Counted from the stretch's first letter, positions 26,783-35,266 are shown. The stretch: 64,000 bases of DNA from Methanomicrobiales archaeon (GCA_022841205.1 JALHCK010000012.1:31106-95105); one strand, 5' to 3'. Translations and numbers: made by a program. Notes: generated by a model not told the origin, from the sequence alone.

Positions 26783-28030
26783 GTGGAGCTTTTACGCTGC
26801 TCCCGGTCACTGGTACTCCTTGCCGCCGTGCTTGGGTTATATGCATTCTTCTTCGATGAGCCTTCGGCAGCCGTTGCCGGTGCCGGGATCGCGGTATTCC
26901 TTATCGCCCGGGCGGCGTTCTTCCTCTCGGCCATGCAGTCTGCGGCAGGTTCACTCTCTGTTGAAAGGAAGCTCTCCCACCGGTTCATCCGGCAGGGCTC
27001 GGCCCTCACGGTGACGACCAGCGTCCGTCTCCTGCTCCCGAAAACGTTTTCGCTCACTGTCAGCGACCGGATCCCTGCCGGGCTTTCAGCAGGAGGCCAT
27101 CCCCATGCTCCCGCTGATGACGGCTCCTGTACCTTCTCATACAGCCTCACCCCCCTGACCATCGGGGAACATTCCTTCATGGGAGTTACCCTTTCTTTCT
27201 CCGACCTTTTCTTTTCGGGCAGCCTGGCCGTCGCCGGGGTGACTGCTCCCACCTTCACGGTCCTCCCCTCGGCAGACTACGCCCTTAAGGGGGCGGATAC
27301 CTACGGGGAATCGGAGGGCCCGGCCCTCACCCCGGTCATGAGCCAGTCTGTCCGCTCATTCCGCGAGTACGTGCCGGGCGATGATATCCGGAGCATCGAC
27401 TGGAAGCTCTCGGCCAGGCACGATTCGCTCTGGGTCCGGGAGTACATGGGCCGATCAGAAGATGCCAGCCTGGTCATCATCGATCTTCCCGATGCCGGTG
27501 CACCGTTTCATCCGGAGGCGTTTGCCCGGTTGAAGAATGCCGCGGCCGGATCGGTTGCCGCCCGGTTCTCTTCCCAACGGCCGGTCTCGATCCTGCTCAT
27601 TTCCGGGCCAAACCTGGTCTCCTTCCTGCCCCGGGAATCTGACCCCCTTAGGTTGATGGCCATGATGGACCGGCTAACCCCGGCTACCCGTCTCCACCAC
27701 CTCTCCCGGTACTATTCGACCGCCTCCCTGCGGAAGCGGTACCATGACCTGGACGATACCCCGTTCTCCGCAACGCTTGCCGGCGTTACCGGGCCGTTCT
27801 TGTCCCGCCGGCCGCCGACCGCGTTCGAGAGCGGGCTTGCCCGGATATTCCATGGCCTGCGGGCCGGCTCCGCCCACCTCTTCACCCTGGCAGCCCAGGA
27901 CCGGAGCCACCTGCGGCTCATCGCCGAGCGGGGGGCGATGGGGTCGATGTCCGTCCACCTCCATGTCCCCCGGGAATGCGATGGGCCGTTGCTCCGGCGG
28001 TGCGGTTTTTCGTCCGTGGAGGTGATATGA
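26783..28030 (+). CDS. DUF58 protein, MoxR partner
   Basis: A 415-residue protein with two N-terminal membrane segments (about 10-45), an outside beta domain, and the DUF58 core motif FREYVPGDDIRSIDWKLSAR followed by LWVREYMG. In the family this motif closes a VWA-like domain that binds MoxR; the VWA metal-site residues are poorly kept. Start is GTG at 26783, three bases after moxR's stop; no ATG is in frame. It is probably a membrane-anchored substrate adaptor for the ATPase. Confidence 0.85.
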   Translation: MELLRCSRSLVLLAAVLGLYAFFFDEPSAAVAGAGIAVFLIARAAFFLSAMQSAAGSLSVERKLSHRFIRQGSALTVTTSVRLLLPKTFSLTVSDRIPAGLSAGGHPHAPADDGSCTFSYSLTPLTIGEHSFMGVTLSFSDLFFSGSLAVAGVTAPTFTVLPSADYALKGADTYGESEGPALTPVMSQSVRSFREYVPGDDIRSIDWKLSARHDSLWVREYMGRSEDASLVIIDLPDAGAPFHPEAFARLKNAAAGSVAARFSSQRPVSILLISGPNLVSFLPRESDPLRLMAMMDRLTPATRLHHLSRYYSTASLRKRYHDLDDTPFSATLAGVTGPFLSRRPPTAFESGLARIFHGLRAGSAHLFTLAAQDRSHLRLIAERGAMGSMSVHLHVPRECDGPLLRRCGFSSVEVI

Positions 28031-28031
28031 G

Positions 28032-28358
28032 ATGAAGCCGTCCGGGCGGACTTTTGTCCTGCTATGCGCCGGAGAAGCAGCGGTCGTCCTGGCCGGCATG
28101 GCGAGCCTCCCCGCGGCGTTCCTCCTCCAGTTCCTCCTCCCCCTCCTCCTCTTCCGGGAGTCCTTCACCCCGTTTTGGACCGGTGTGATCTCTGCCGGGG
28201 GGTATGCGGCTGGCCTGGCAGTCATCGGGATAGCGGTCCTCTCGTCCCGGCATACGACTCTGCCGCTGCTGTTCATCTCGGCCTTCGTGGTTCTCCTGGC
28301 CGTAGTCCTCTTGTTAGGCGAGGCCCGGCTGAAACGGCGCTACGGTGGTGTGACATGA
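28032..28358 (+). CDS. Small membrane protein in the MoxR operon
   Basis: A 108-residue protein with three hydrophobic segments and a basic C-terminus (EARLKRRYGG). No family recognised. It starts one base after the DUF58 stop and its own stop overlaps the next ATG (ATGA). Rich in Leu, Val and Ala with no conserved polar motif; likely an integral subunit. Confidence 0.7.
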   Translation: MKPSGRTFVLLCAGEAAVVLAGMASLPAAFLLQFLLPLLLFRESFTPFWTGVISAGGYAAGLAVIGIAVLSSRHTTLPLLFISAFVVLLAVVLLLGEARLKRRYGGVT

Positions 28359-28456
28359 GAGGAGTTTCCCGGAGTGATTTTTCCGGCATCCGGCTTTTCC
28401 CCGGGAGATCCGCCGTGGCGAAATTCCTCATTACGCCAGGTGGAGGGATCCCATGA
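28355..28456 (+). CDS. 33-residue micro-ORF, coupled at both ends
   Basis: A very short ORF, MRGVSRSDFSGIRLFPGRSA to the end. Its ATG overlaps the upstream stop (ATGA at 28355-28358) and its own stop overlaps the downstream ATG (ATGA at 28453-28456). That double coupling is unlikely for noise in an operon of this kind. The peptide is basic and soluble. It could be a real small protein or serve only to pass ribosomes to the downstream gene. Confidence 0.4.
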   Translation: MRGVSRSDFSGIRLFPGRSAVAKFLITPGGGIP

Positions 28457-29316
28457 CCGGCCGCCTCAGCAGGTACCCTCGGACGGCGATCATCCTGCTC
28501 GCCATGGCCGTCCTGATCATGGTCGTCCTCCTCTTCCTCGACCGTGGCGACCTGACCAGCGCCACCCTTGTGCTGGTGGCCTTCGCCTGTTTCGTCTCCG
28601 GCCTCTTCATTTTCGCTTTCCGCCGCGAGGACCGGGTCGGGCAGGAGATCGCCGCCGCGCTCTCTTCCCCTTACACCCGGAACATGAGCCGGGTCCTCGC
28701 CGATCTCGGGGTCTCGGGCCCGGCCCGGTTCATACCCGTCTCCGGTGAGGAGTTCCCGGCCCCGGTCATGCAGTACAACCCGGTTGCCGGGTACCGCCCG
28801 GTAGATCTCACCGATGATGCAAGTTTCCAGACCGCACAGGAGTCTCCCGGAGTCCTCTCCATCCCTTCGGGCATCCCCTTATTCGAACTCCTCCAGGAGG
28901 ACCGTTCCCTCTTTCTCCCCTCAAATGTCCCCGGGATCCTCCAGGCCGCCAGGGAAGTGCACGAAGACCTCCTCGAGATCGCTGACAGGGTCATCGTTGC
29001 CTCCGGCACTGAAGAGATCGTGGTCACTTTTGAAAACTTCCGGCTCATCACGGCATGCAGGAAGGTGGCGTCCCCCCGGGACTGCATCGTTGCCCCCTGC
29101 CCGGTCTGCAGCATCACCGCCGTGCTGCTCGCCGCCGGCCTCCAGGCACCGTGCACGATTACCCTCACCGAGGTGCGGGGCCGGGACCTTGTCCTGCACC
29201 TGGAGGCGACACAGTTCATGGATGTGCTGGATGATCTGGAGAGAGTGAAGGGGAGGATCGGCGGGAGTGTTGACCTGGAGGAGAGACTGCAAACTGACGT
29301 CCGGGAGTTCCTGTAG
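28453..29316 (+). CDS. Membrane-anchored protein with cytoplasmic domain, end of the MoxR operon
   Basis: A 287-residue protein. Two adjacent hydrophobic helices at the N-terminus (AIILLAMAVLIMVVLLFL and SATLVLVAFACFVSGLFIFA) are followed by a soluble domain of about 220 residues with APCPVCSITAVLLAAGL, a Cys pair, and an acidic end. No family recognised. The start overlaps the micro-ORF's stop. It lies last in the operon and may be an effector or regulator of the MoxR/DUF58 assembly. Confidence 0.7.
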   Translation: MTGRLSRYPRTAIILLAMAVLIMVVLLFLDRGDLTSATLVLVAFACFVSGLFIFAFRREDRVGQEIAAALSSPYTRNMSRVLADLGVSGPARFIPVSGEEFPAPVMQYNPVAGYRPVDLTDDASFQTAQESPGVLSIPSGIPLFELLQEDRSLFLPSNVPGILQAAREVHEDLLEIADRVIVASGTEEIVVTFENFRLITACRKVASPRDCIVAPCPVCSITAVLLAAGLQAPCTITLTEVRGRDLVLHLEATQFMDVLDDLERVKGRIGGSVDLEERLQTDVREFL

Positions 29317-29638
29317 ACCCGGAACCCTGCCTCCTGGCTAAGGCAGTCTCCCGACACTTACGGGCGGGATAGTTTATCCCCTGTTGCTCTGAAATGGGGG
29401 GAATCCGGCATACATGGAAGAGACCCCCCATATCGTCTCTTTGTCTGCAGGTTTTCATTATCCCGGTGATTCCTCTATTCCTCAAGGTCTTCCGGAATAC
29501 CCACTAAGTATACCTAAGTATATGGCCGGAGAAGTGACAACGATCAGGATAACTCCTACATGATGTGGGCGAATTTCTGCCAGGGAGAAGGTCTCGCGTC
29601 CCGTGCCGGGCATGCAACGGTCCGGGATTTCGTGAAAG
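29317..29638. other. Intergenic region with a short tandem repeat
   Basis: No gene is seen. CTAAGTATA occurs twice in tandem near 29503-29522. It separates the MoxR operon from the accessory zone. Confidence 0.45.
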
Positions 29639-29648
29639 ATTATTATAG
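29639..29648 (+). promoter_or_regulatory. TATA box of the mntA gene
   Basis: GATTATTATA lies 29-38 bases before the ATG at 29677, with GTGAAA (BRE-like purines) before it. Confidence 0.5.
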
Positions 29649-29676
29649 ACCGTTTTCCAGAAATGGATATAGCGCC

Positions 29677-30063
29677 ATGACCGGAATTCGTGAACTCATC
29701 CTGGGGCGGCTGCAGGTGCTCGATGGATTTTCCCATGTACGGTTCATCCTGCTCTTCGGATCTGTTGCTGAAGGAAGGGCAGGGAAGGACTCGGATATCG
29801 ATATCTGCATCTCCTGCGACGGGTCACGCAAGGATGCGTCACGGTTCCGGTTCGCTGCACTGACCGCCCTGTCTGATGTGAACGCAGACGTCCGTATCTT
29901 TGAACAGATACCGCTCATCATGCGAATCCAGGCCCTGAAGGGTGAGGCGCTCTATGCTCCTGACCCTGATATCCTGTATGCTGTGGCCTACACCACGATC
30001 CGGGACTACGAAGCGTTCCGGCACCGGCTCCAGGACTACACCGGGGAGAAGGTCATCACATGA
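29677..30063 (+). CDS. mntA: MntA-type minimal nucleotidyltransferase antitoxin
   Basis: A 128-residue MNT-fold protein with the signature GSVAEGRAGKDSDID (28-42), the GSx10DxD motif, followed by ADVRIFE with a third acidic residue. In MntA-HepT type VII systems it AMPylates the HepT toxin to silence it. It overlaps hepT's ATG by four bases (ATGA). Start: ATG at 29677, fitted to the TATA box; a longer frame upstream has no motif. Confidence 0.85.
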   Translation: MTGIRELILGRLQVLDGFSHVRFILLFGSVAEGRAGKDSDIDICISCDGSRKDASRFRFAALTALSDVNADVRIFEQIPLIMRIQALKGEALYAPDPDILYAVAYTTIRDYEAFRHRLQDYTGEKVIT

Positions 30064-30494
30064 GCCCTGGCACGATACGCCGCGACCTGGTCAGGATCAA
30101 GATCCAGGAGATCCGCGAGGGAATCGATCTCGTGAGGGCGCATCTCCCCGGGACGTTCGGAGAATTCTCACGCATGGACCTTTTAAAGGACGGGATATAC
30201 AAGCGGACCGAGTATGCGATCGAGACGGTGCTTGATATCTGTGCGATCCTGAATACGGACCTGCGGCTGGGAGTCCCTTGAGAGGACGAGGATATCCTGG
30301 TCAATCTCTGTCACAACAGGGTCCTCACCCCGGAGATGATCCAGAGAATCTGGGGGATGAAGGCATTCAGGAATATCGTTGTGCACCGGTACGGGACGAT
30401 TGACGATCATATCGCATATTCTCTCCTCCAGGACAGGATTGGTGACTTCGAGTTGTTCTGCAGGGATATCGATATGTTCATTGCACAGAATTGA
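30060..30494 (+). pseudogene. hepT: HepT-type HEPN RNase gene with an in-frame stop codon
   Basis: The reading frame gives a HepT-like HEPN protein of 144 codons broken by one TGA at 30279-30281 (codon 74). The first part starts MSPGTIRRDLVRIKIQEIRE and ends LRLGVP. The same frame continues after the stop with EDEDILVNLCHNRVLTPEMI and the catalytic RX4HXY, R104-N-I-V-V-H109-R-Y111. Both halves fit the HepT fold, and no frameshift is needed. A GGA-to-TGA change would explain it. A truncated 73-residue product lacks the RNase site, so the toxin should be dead. Confidence 0.8.
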
Positions 30495-30574
30495 AAACGA
30501 CCGCCGGTTCCCCCTGGCACAACTGCCTGGGACCGCACTGCATGGACCAGAGTGATATCGTGCCTGCATGCTAT

Positions 30575-30712
30575 TCACACCCGCCGGGGATCGGGGTTAC
30601 CGGTATGGCCGTCTGCGTTGTTGGACTCCACCTCGCCGGGGCATTTGTTCGGCCCCTGAAAGCGATCGGCTATCGCTGGAACGAGGCCGTGGACGCACTC
30701 AGGAGCAGGGTG
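30575..30712. repeat. 138-bp direct repeat, copy A
   Basis: Near-identical (three mismatches) to 32910-33047 in the same orientation, 2,335 bases apart. On the plus strand it reads IGVTGMAVCVVGLHLAGAFV then AIGYRWNEAVDALRSRV, a decayed N-terminus of a nucleotide-sugar dehydrogenase: compare VGLPLAMAF in the intact gene at 45169-46491. The pair brackets the AbiE genes. Confidence 0.85.
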
Positions 30713-30759
30713 GAGGGTGCTTGCACCTGAACTGGTATGTGGAAGATGTTGTTCAACAG

Positions 30760-31170
30760 GGTGATTCCTTCCGTCCCGCTTTCGATCAGGAACGCGGTCG
30801 CCACCAATGACGTCGATTTCGTGAACGGGCATGAACGATGCGTGTGGCGGCGAAGGAGTGCGGGGCAAAGAAGGTGGTGTATGCGTTCATCGGTGTGCGG
30901 GAGCACTCCGGCTCTGCCGAACGTGGAGGGGATGATTCCGAATCCGAAGTCGCCGTCTGGAACTCTCTGGAGAATGTTAATTCAGGGTCTTCTCAGGGTG
31001 TACAGGGCGAGGACCGTGGCATTGTGGGGTACTTCAACGTCTTTGGCCCGAGGCAGGACCCGGCATCGCGGTATGCGGCAGTGATACCACGATTATCATG
31101 AGGACACTTGCCGGCCAGCCGCCTGTAATCCACGGCGGGACAATGAGGGGCATCTTCTCGGTGATCCGTG
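30760..31170 (+). pseudogene. Decayed NAD-dependent sugar epimerase gene
   Basis: Shattered pieces in order: FSIRNAVATNDVDF-like codons near 30780-30820, ECGAKKVVYAF (compare intact ECGVKKVVYAS, 30859-30891), YFNVFGPRQDPASRYAAVIPR (31029-31091), and RTLAGQPPVIHGG (31101-31139). Frame changes and missing blocks separate them. They follow repeat copy A in the order dehydrogenase then epimerase, as in a sugar-nucleotide cassette. It is not expressed as a protein of use. Confidence 0.75.
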
Positions 31171-31198
31171 GCGGAATGGGAATTCTGTCAGGGGATCG

Positions 31199-31996
31199 TT
31201 AAATATCCGCAGTGGCGAGGATTGTCTCAAGCTTCAGTGCAAGCGAGTCGATGAATGTCTTCCAGTCGGGCCTTCTCCCGACAGGGATGAAGTGGTTGGT
31301 CGAATTTCCGATATATCTCGCGTTCTTCCGCAGTGCGTTCATCTTCCCTGCAAGTGCAACGGGAAAGGACGCGTACTCGATCTGGTAGAACGCACAGGTC
31401 ATCTCGAGGGCCTTGTGGAGTGCCGCATGGTCATGCTCCAGGTCCAGACTGTAGGCAAGGTCGTAGATATCCTTCCCCTCGCCCCGGAGATACAGGGCTA
31501 CCAGCTTCCTGGCCAGCAGGTCTTCCCGCGAATAGACCGGAAAGATGGTGGGGTGGGTCTCAATGAAGGGAGAGGCGACCAGGACCCGGTCGACCCGCAG
31601 GAAGGGCATCCTCGTCAGGAAGAATTCAACCATGATCCGGTCACGATCCCCGAATTCATTCGTATAGCGGCAGTCAAAGCGAAGTGTCCTGTGCAGGAGG
31701 CGGGGGATATCGAGGTCGAATCCCTCCACCCCCTGCATCTTCTCTTTGATCCGTTCGATCTTTACGGGAAGCGGGTCATCTGAAATGAAATCAAGGTCGA
31801 TATCTTCTGAAAACCTGCTGGCGCCAGACTTCGCAAGGAAGACACGGTTCACTGCAGTCCCTCCCTTCAGGACTGCCTCAGGGATGAGGACTCCCAGTTG
31901 TTCGAGGGCAATCGAGATCTTCTCATCCTTGGAGAGGTATTTCACGCCAAGACCTGTCCTGGCAGAGAGATACCGCAGCAGTTCAGGATCTGCCAT
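31199..31996 (-). CDS. AbiEii-type nucleotidyltransferase toxin
   Basis: A 265-residue protein of the AbiEii/toxin nucleotidyltransferase family. Motif I KGGTA (44-48), the metal-binding SEDIDLD (63-69), and the later REDLLARKLVALYLRGEGKD with its Lys and DIYDLAY match the family. AbiEii toxins transfer nucleotides to tRNA or other targets and give phage defence by abortive infection in type IV systems. The start at 31996 overlaps the antitoxin gene by 14 bases; the longer ORF lies in antitoxin sequence. Confidence 0.87.
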   Translation of the reverse strand: MADPELLRYLSARTGLGVKYLSKDEKISIALEQLGVLIPEAVLKGGTAVNRVFLAKSGASRFSEDIDLDFISDDPLPVKIERIKEKMQGVEGFDLDIPRLLHRTLRFDCRYTNEFGDRDRIMVEFFLTRMPFLRVDRVLVASPFIETHPTIFPVYSREDLLARKLVALYLRGEGKDIYDLAYSLDLEHDHAALHKALEMTCAFYQIEYASFPVALAGKMNALRKNARYIGNSTNHFIPVGRRPDWKTFIDSLALKLETILATADI

Positions 31997-32777
31997 GCGA
32001 CCACCAGGAGAGGATGTGATCTTCACCGAGCGTATCGAGGACTTTCCATTCCCTGACATACCGCGAGTGCCCCGTGCCCTCTCCTGTAAGGCGGGTGTTA
32101 TTCCTGATCCGTGACCTGAAGAACGCGGTTACTTCTTTGGGAACGATGCCGGTGCGCTTCCCCAGCATGTCGAGGATGTACCCTGTTTTCTGGCACAGGG
32201 ATGCTGATTCATGGACATACCATTCGCAGAACTCGTTCCAGTCCGGCTGGCGTTCGTAGATTGCCCTGGTGATTATCGCATACCCTCCCGCGTACTGCGG
32301 TTTATAAAAGCAGTCAAAGAACGTCTTTGAGAGGAGTGAGACGTAGGTCCCTTTATGCCAGGTCATTCCCGTGCACCTGTCTCCCATGGCCACGGCCTTG
32401 AACAGGTACTGTCCGATTGTCTCTTCCTTCGAGGTGTTTTTCGTCACGACGAAGATGGTGAAAGGTTCGTATTCCAGGAGATCGTAGATCCTGAGCGCGG
32501 ACGAGAACCCGATATATCCTTGATAAAGGGTAAGGGCAAGGGTATACAGGTCGTGGATCTCCCCGGTGTCTGATGGATGCGGTGAGACCAGGTATACTCC
32601 CTTCTTCACCCGGAAAAGATAGCCTTTCCCAGAGAGCCGGGAGAGGATCCTGTTGACCTGGTGAGGGTTCTTCTCGGGAAAGATCTCGCGGACCGTCCCT
32701 GTCTCGACCCGCTGCATCAGGGAGAGCACCCGGAACACCTCCTGCTCTTCAGGGGTGAGGTAGATCTTTTTCTTCAC
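31983..32777 (-). CDS. AbiEi-type antitoxin with winged helix
   Basis: A 264-residue protein. Residues 1-70 form a winged-helix DNA-binding domain (EEQEVFRVLSLMQRVETGTV and GKGYLFRVKKGVYLVSPHP). The rest resembles the AbiEi C-terminal domain, with YQGYIGFSSALRIYDLLEY. AbiEi represses its own promoter and antagonises AbiEii. First gene of the pair, transcribed toward AbiEii; its promoter region is upstream of 32777. Confidence 0.82.
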   Translation of the reverse strand: MKKKIYLTPEEQEVFRVLSLMQRVETGTVREIFPEKNPHQVNRILSRLSGKGYLFRVKKGVYLVSPHPSDTGEIHDLYTLALTLYQGYIGFSSALRIYDLLEYEPFTIFVVTKNTSKEETIGQYLFKAVAMGDRCTGMTWHKGTYVSLLSKTFFDCFYKPQYAGGYAIITRAIYERQPDWNEFCEWYVHESASLCQKTGYILDMLGKRTGIVPKEVTAFFRSRIRNNTRLTGEGTGHSRYVREWKVLDTLGEDHILSWWSHGRS

Positions 32778-32909
32778 ATTCTACTCTTATTGATCATTAC
32801 CTGAATAAATTCTTCTATCATGGTGCCCGGGTATGGTGGAGGAAGGAAAACCCCTGCCCTTCAAAGAGCACTCATCATATTATTGAGGCCATCTCTTTTC
32901 CCTCAGATG

Positions 32910-33047
32910 TCACACCCGCCAGGGATCGGGGTTACCGGTATGGCCGTATGCGTTGTTGGACTCCACCTCGCCGGGGCATTTGTTCGGCCCCTGAAAGCGA
33001 TCGGCTATCGCAGGAACGAGGCCGTGGACGCACTCAGGAGCAGGGTG
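32910..33047. repeat. 138-bp direct repeat, copy B
   Basis: Copy of 30575-30712 with three mismatches, in the same orientation. It again reads IGVTGMAVCVVGLHLAGAFV then AIGYRRNEAVDALRSRV. It lies just upstream of the AbiEi start. Confidence 0.85.
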
Positions 33048-33099
33048 CCTTTTTTTTCAAAAAACTGAGTTGGGAAACGTTCGGGATGGGATCTTGCTT

Positions 33100-33190
33100 C
33101 GATCCGTTCCGCGTTTTCGATCAAGGACCCGGTCGCAACCATCGACGTTGATAGTGGAATGGGGCAGTTGTGGTGCTTGTGGCGGTTCGC
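33100..33190 (+). pseudogene. Remnant of a sugar epimerase after repeat copy B
   Basis: The bases read FSIKDPVATIDVD in one frame, matching the FSIRNAVATNDVDF piece near 30780. The copy stops at about 33190. It shows that both repeat copies were once followed by the same epimerase gene. Confidence 0.5.
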
Positions 33191-33218
33191 CGCATCCTTA
33201 TGACAAACGATATTTTAC

Positions 33219-33234
33219 ATACACATATGTGTAT
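33219..33234. promoter_or_regulatory. 16-bp perfect palindrome
   Basis: ATACACATATGTGTAT is a perfect palindrome in an AT-rich setting. It looks like a dimeric regulator's operator. A 39-codon plus-strand ORF starts right after it at 33238, of uncertain meaning; the nearest real gene is the minus-strand small ORF at 33397-33579, whose 3' end faces the palindrome. Confidence 0.45.
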
Positions 33235-33396
33235 TTTATGCCTACCCGGACCCCTGCCGGACTAGCTCCGGCATTGACCTTCGATGAGATGAAGGCAAGG
33301 ACACGTCGCGGTCACCCACATGGAGGGCAAGTGCAGGGCGCAGCTTTGCTGCCGTAAGGTCGGTGAAAGGAAACGGTACCAGAAAAATCTTCCCTT

Positions 33397-33579
33397 TCAT
33401 CGGTACACAGCCCTGATGTCCCTGATGCTATAGAGGTCGGGCTCCTCTGAGAGAAAGGCAGAGAGCGACTGTTCAGAGAGTTTCATCATCGCCATGCTCT
33501 CCCTCTCATCGAGGAGAAGCTCGATCTTCTGGTTGAGCTCCCTGATGCTCTCCCTGACGTCTGCTTCGATGCCGGTCAT
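33397..33579 (-). CDS. Small antitoxin-like protein
   Basis: A 60-residue, highly charged helical protein (MTGIEADVRESIRELNQKIE at the N-terminus, EEPDLYSIRDIRAVYR at the end). The layout resembles small antitoxins or regulators found beside toxin genes. A TATAATTC lies at 33594-33601 on the minus strand, very close to the ATG at 33579. No toxin gene follows. Start: ATG at 33579; the GTG at 33591 is an alternative. Confidence 0.45.
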   Translation of the reverse strand: MTGIEADVRESIRELNQKIELLLDERESMAMMKLSEQSLSAFLSEEPDLYSIRDIRAVYR

Positions 33580-33591
33580 GAGTTTCCCCAC

Positions 33592-34425
33592 AAGAATTAT
33601 ACAGATGGTCGGTGGGCTATCCCCTCAACCTTTGCGTCGGGGATGTCGGGTACAATCTGCCCAATCCCAGGTCCATTTCATTTCCAAGGAGACGCCGGGC
33701 GAGGCTACCCTCGATGATCATGGCGAATGCGGTACGGTTTGATGACATCCCGTTTTTCATATCGCCCATCGAGTTGCAGGTTCCCTGTAAACACTAGCAA
33801 GAATTCTCACTGCGGGCTAATGCCGAATATGAAAATGGCAGGACCTCACCATTCCACCAGCGCCTGCTGCCCGGAGGAGCGCTTTTTCAGGTCCCTTTTT
33901 GAATGGAATCCGACCAGTTTTCATCGTGGAGCTTAAGCTTCTTATGGGACAATTCCTTTAATGGTTGGTTGCCGGGGTGGGTGGTCCACTCGCCATCTGC
34001 CTGATCTCCATACGCCGTTTTGCGAAATAACCGATTATTGAGCGTTTCTTAAGAGACCCTCACAGATTGCGTATAAGAGCGATTCTCAGATCCGATCGAT
34101 GAATTATACCCCCGCTTTCTGAAAGGCTGCTGTACCATCAATAAAGAGCAACTTTTTTATTCGATTTAAAGCGTTATTTCTATAAAATAACCATTTTCCT
34201 CTGATTTCCTCATCCGGGTGAGCACCATTTCCTGTGGAACGATTTACTGGGTGTGAATTCCAGGCAAACGGAGGCCGTACAGGGCTTATTTTGGGCAAAA
34301 GTAACCACAGTCAGCACAGGGTCTTTTTGTTCCCGGTCATACTCTCACATTTCAGGCCATTGAGTTATCTCTTCAGTAAATTGCGAAGGACTATTTTCCC
34401 TGAGAAGAAAAACACCCTTCTGATC
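33592..34425. other. Degenerate region without a supported gene
   Basis: 830 bases of low coding quality. The minus strand around 33600-33770 has a short frame (MGDMKNGMSSNRTAFAMIIE) that I cannot place. AT-rich blocks near 34130-34200 look promoter-like for the epimerase that follows. It is probably old debris of the same accessory zone. Confidence 0.45.
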
Positions 34426-35266
34426 ATGAAGTACATTGTCACCGGAGGGGCGGGTTTTATCGGTTCGCACCTTGCCGAATATCTCCTCCTCCAGGGCCAC
34501 GATGTCCGCATTATCGACAACCTCTCATCAGGTAGAATTGAAAATATCTCTCACATCCTTGATGCAAAAAAAGTGACATTTGCCGAGGGGAGCATCACAG
34601 ACCGATCACACGGTCAACATCACCGGGACCCTGAACGTCCTCCTTGCAGCCCGCGATGCCGGAGTGAGGAAAGTTGTCTTTGCCTCGTCAGCAGCCGTGT
34701 ATGGCAACCTGCCTGACCTTCCAAAAAGGGAAGATATGAAAGTTGATCCAGGATCTCCCTATGCGGTGGCCAAGCTTACCGGAGAGTATTATTGCTCGCT
34801 TTTCAGCAGCCTGTATCGCCTCAGGACCGTGTGCCTCCGGTACTTTAACGTCTACGGTCCCCGGCAGGACCCGCACTCTGATTATGCTGCAGTCATCCCC
34901 AGGTTTATTCACCGGGTGAAACAGGGAGAAGCCCCTGTAATTTATGGTGATGGCCGGCAGACACGCGATTTCATCTTTGTCAGGGATGTTGTCCGCATGA
35001 ATCTGAGGGCCATGGAGTGCGATGCAGAGGGGGTGTTCAACGTGGCCAGCGGGAAAGAGACGGGCGTCAACGAACTGGCACATGCCGTATTGTCCCTTTC
35101 GGGATCATCCCTGGAACCCCTATATGAAAAAGGGCGACAGGGCGAAGTGAAACATTCTGTGGCTGATATTTCAAAGTTAACAGAGAGGCTGGGCATAAGT
35201 CCCGAATACGATCTTTCACGGGGGCTTTTTGAGATGATTAGAGGAGATGGGGAAAGATGTCTTTGA
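34426..35266 (+). pseudogene. NAD-dependent sugar epimerase with a frameshifting internal deletion
   Basis: Two frames of one epimerase gene. The first starts [20 protein letters not shown] (NAD-binding GxxGxxG) and runs to EGSITDR; the second continues [19 protein letters not shown], then the Tyr-x3-Lys site SPYAVAKLTGEYY, and on to the stop at 35266. At about 34605 some 35-50 codons are missing, including the HxAA region, and the frame shifts by one. A UDP-glucose or UDP-GlcNAc 4-epimerase would be the intact function. It is likely non-functional unless the frames are joined. Confidence 0.85.
34486..34677. repeat. 192-bp epimerase segment, source copy
   Basis: Part of the epimerase around its deletion. 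It recurs at 36053-36253 with one substitution and a 9-base insertion (CGCTTCTCA) at the deletion point. Confidence 0.9.

Noticed and set aside
31292..31783. Plus-strand ORF of 163 codons
   Set aside because: It is antisense to the AbiEii-type gene, which has its nucleotidyltransferase motifs.
33238..33357. 39-codon plus-strand ORF after the palindrome
   Set aside because: It has no motif or ribosome-binding site and lies in debris.
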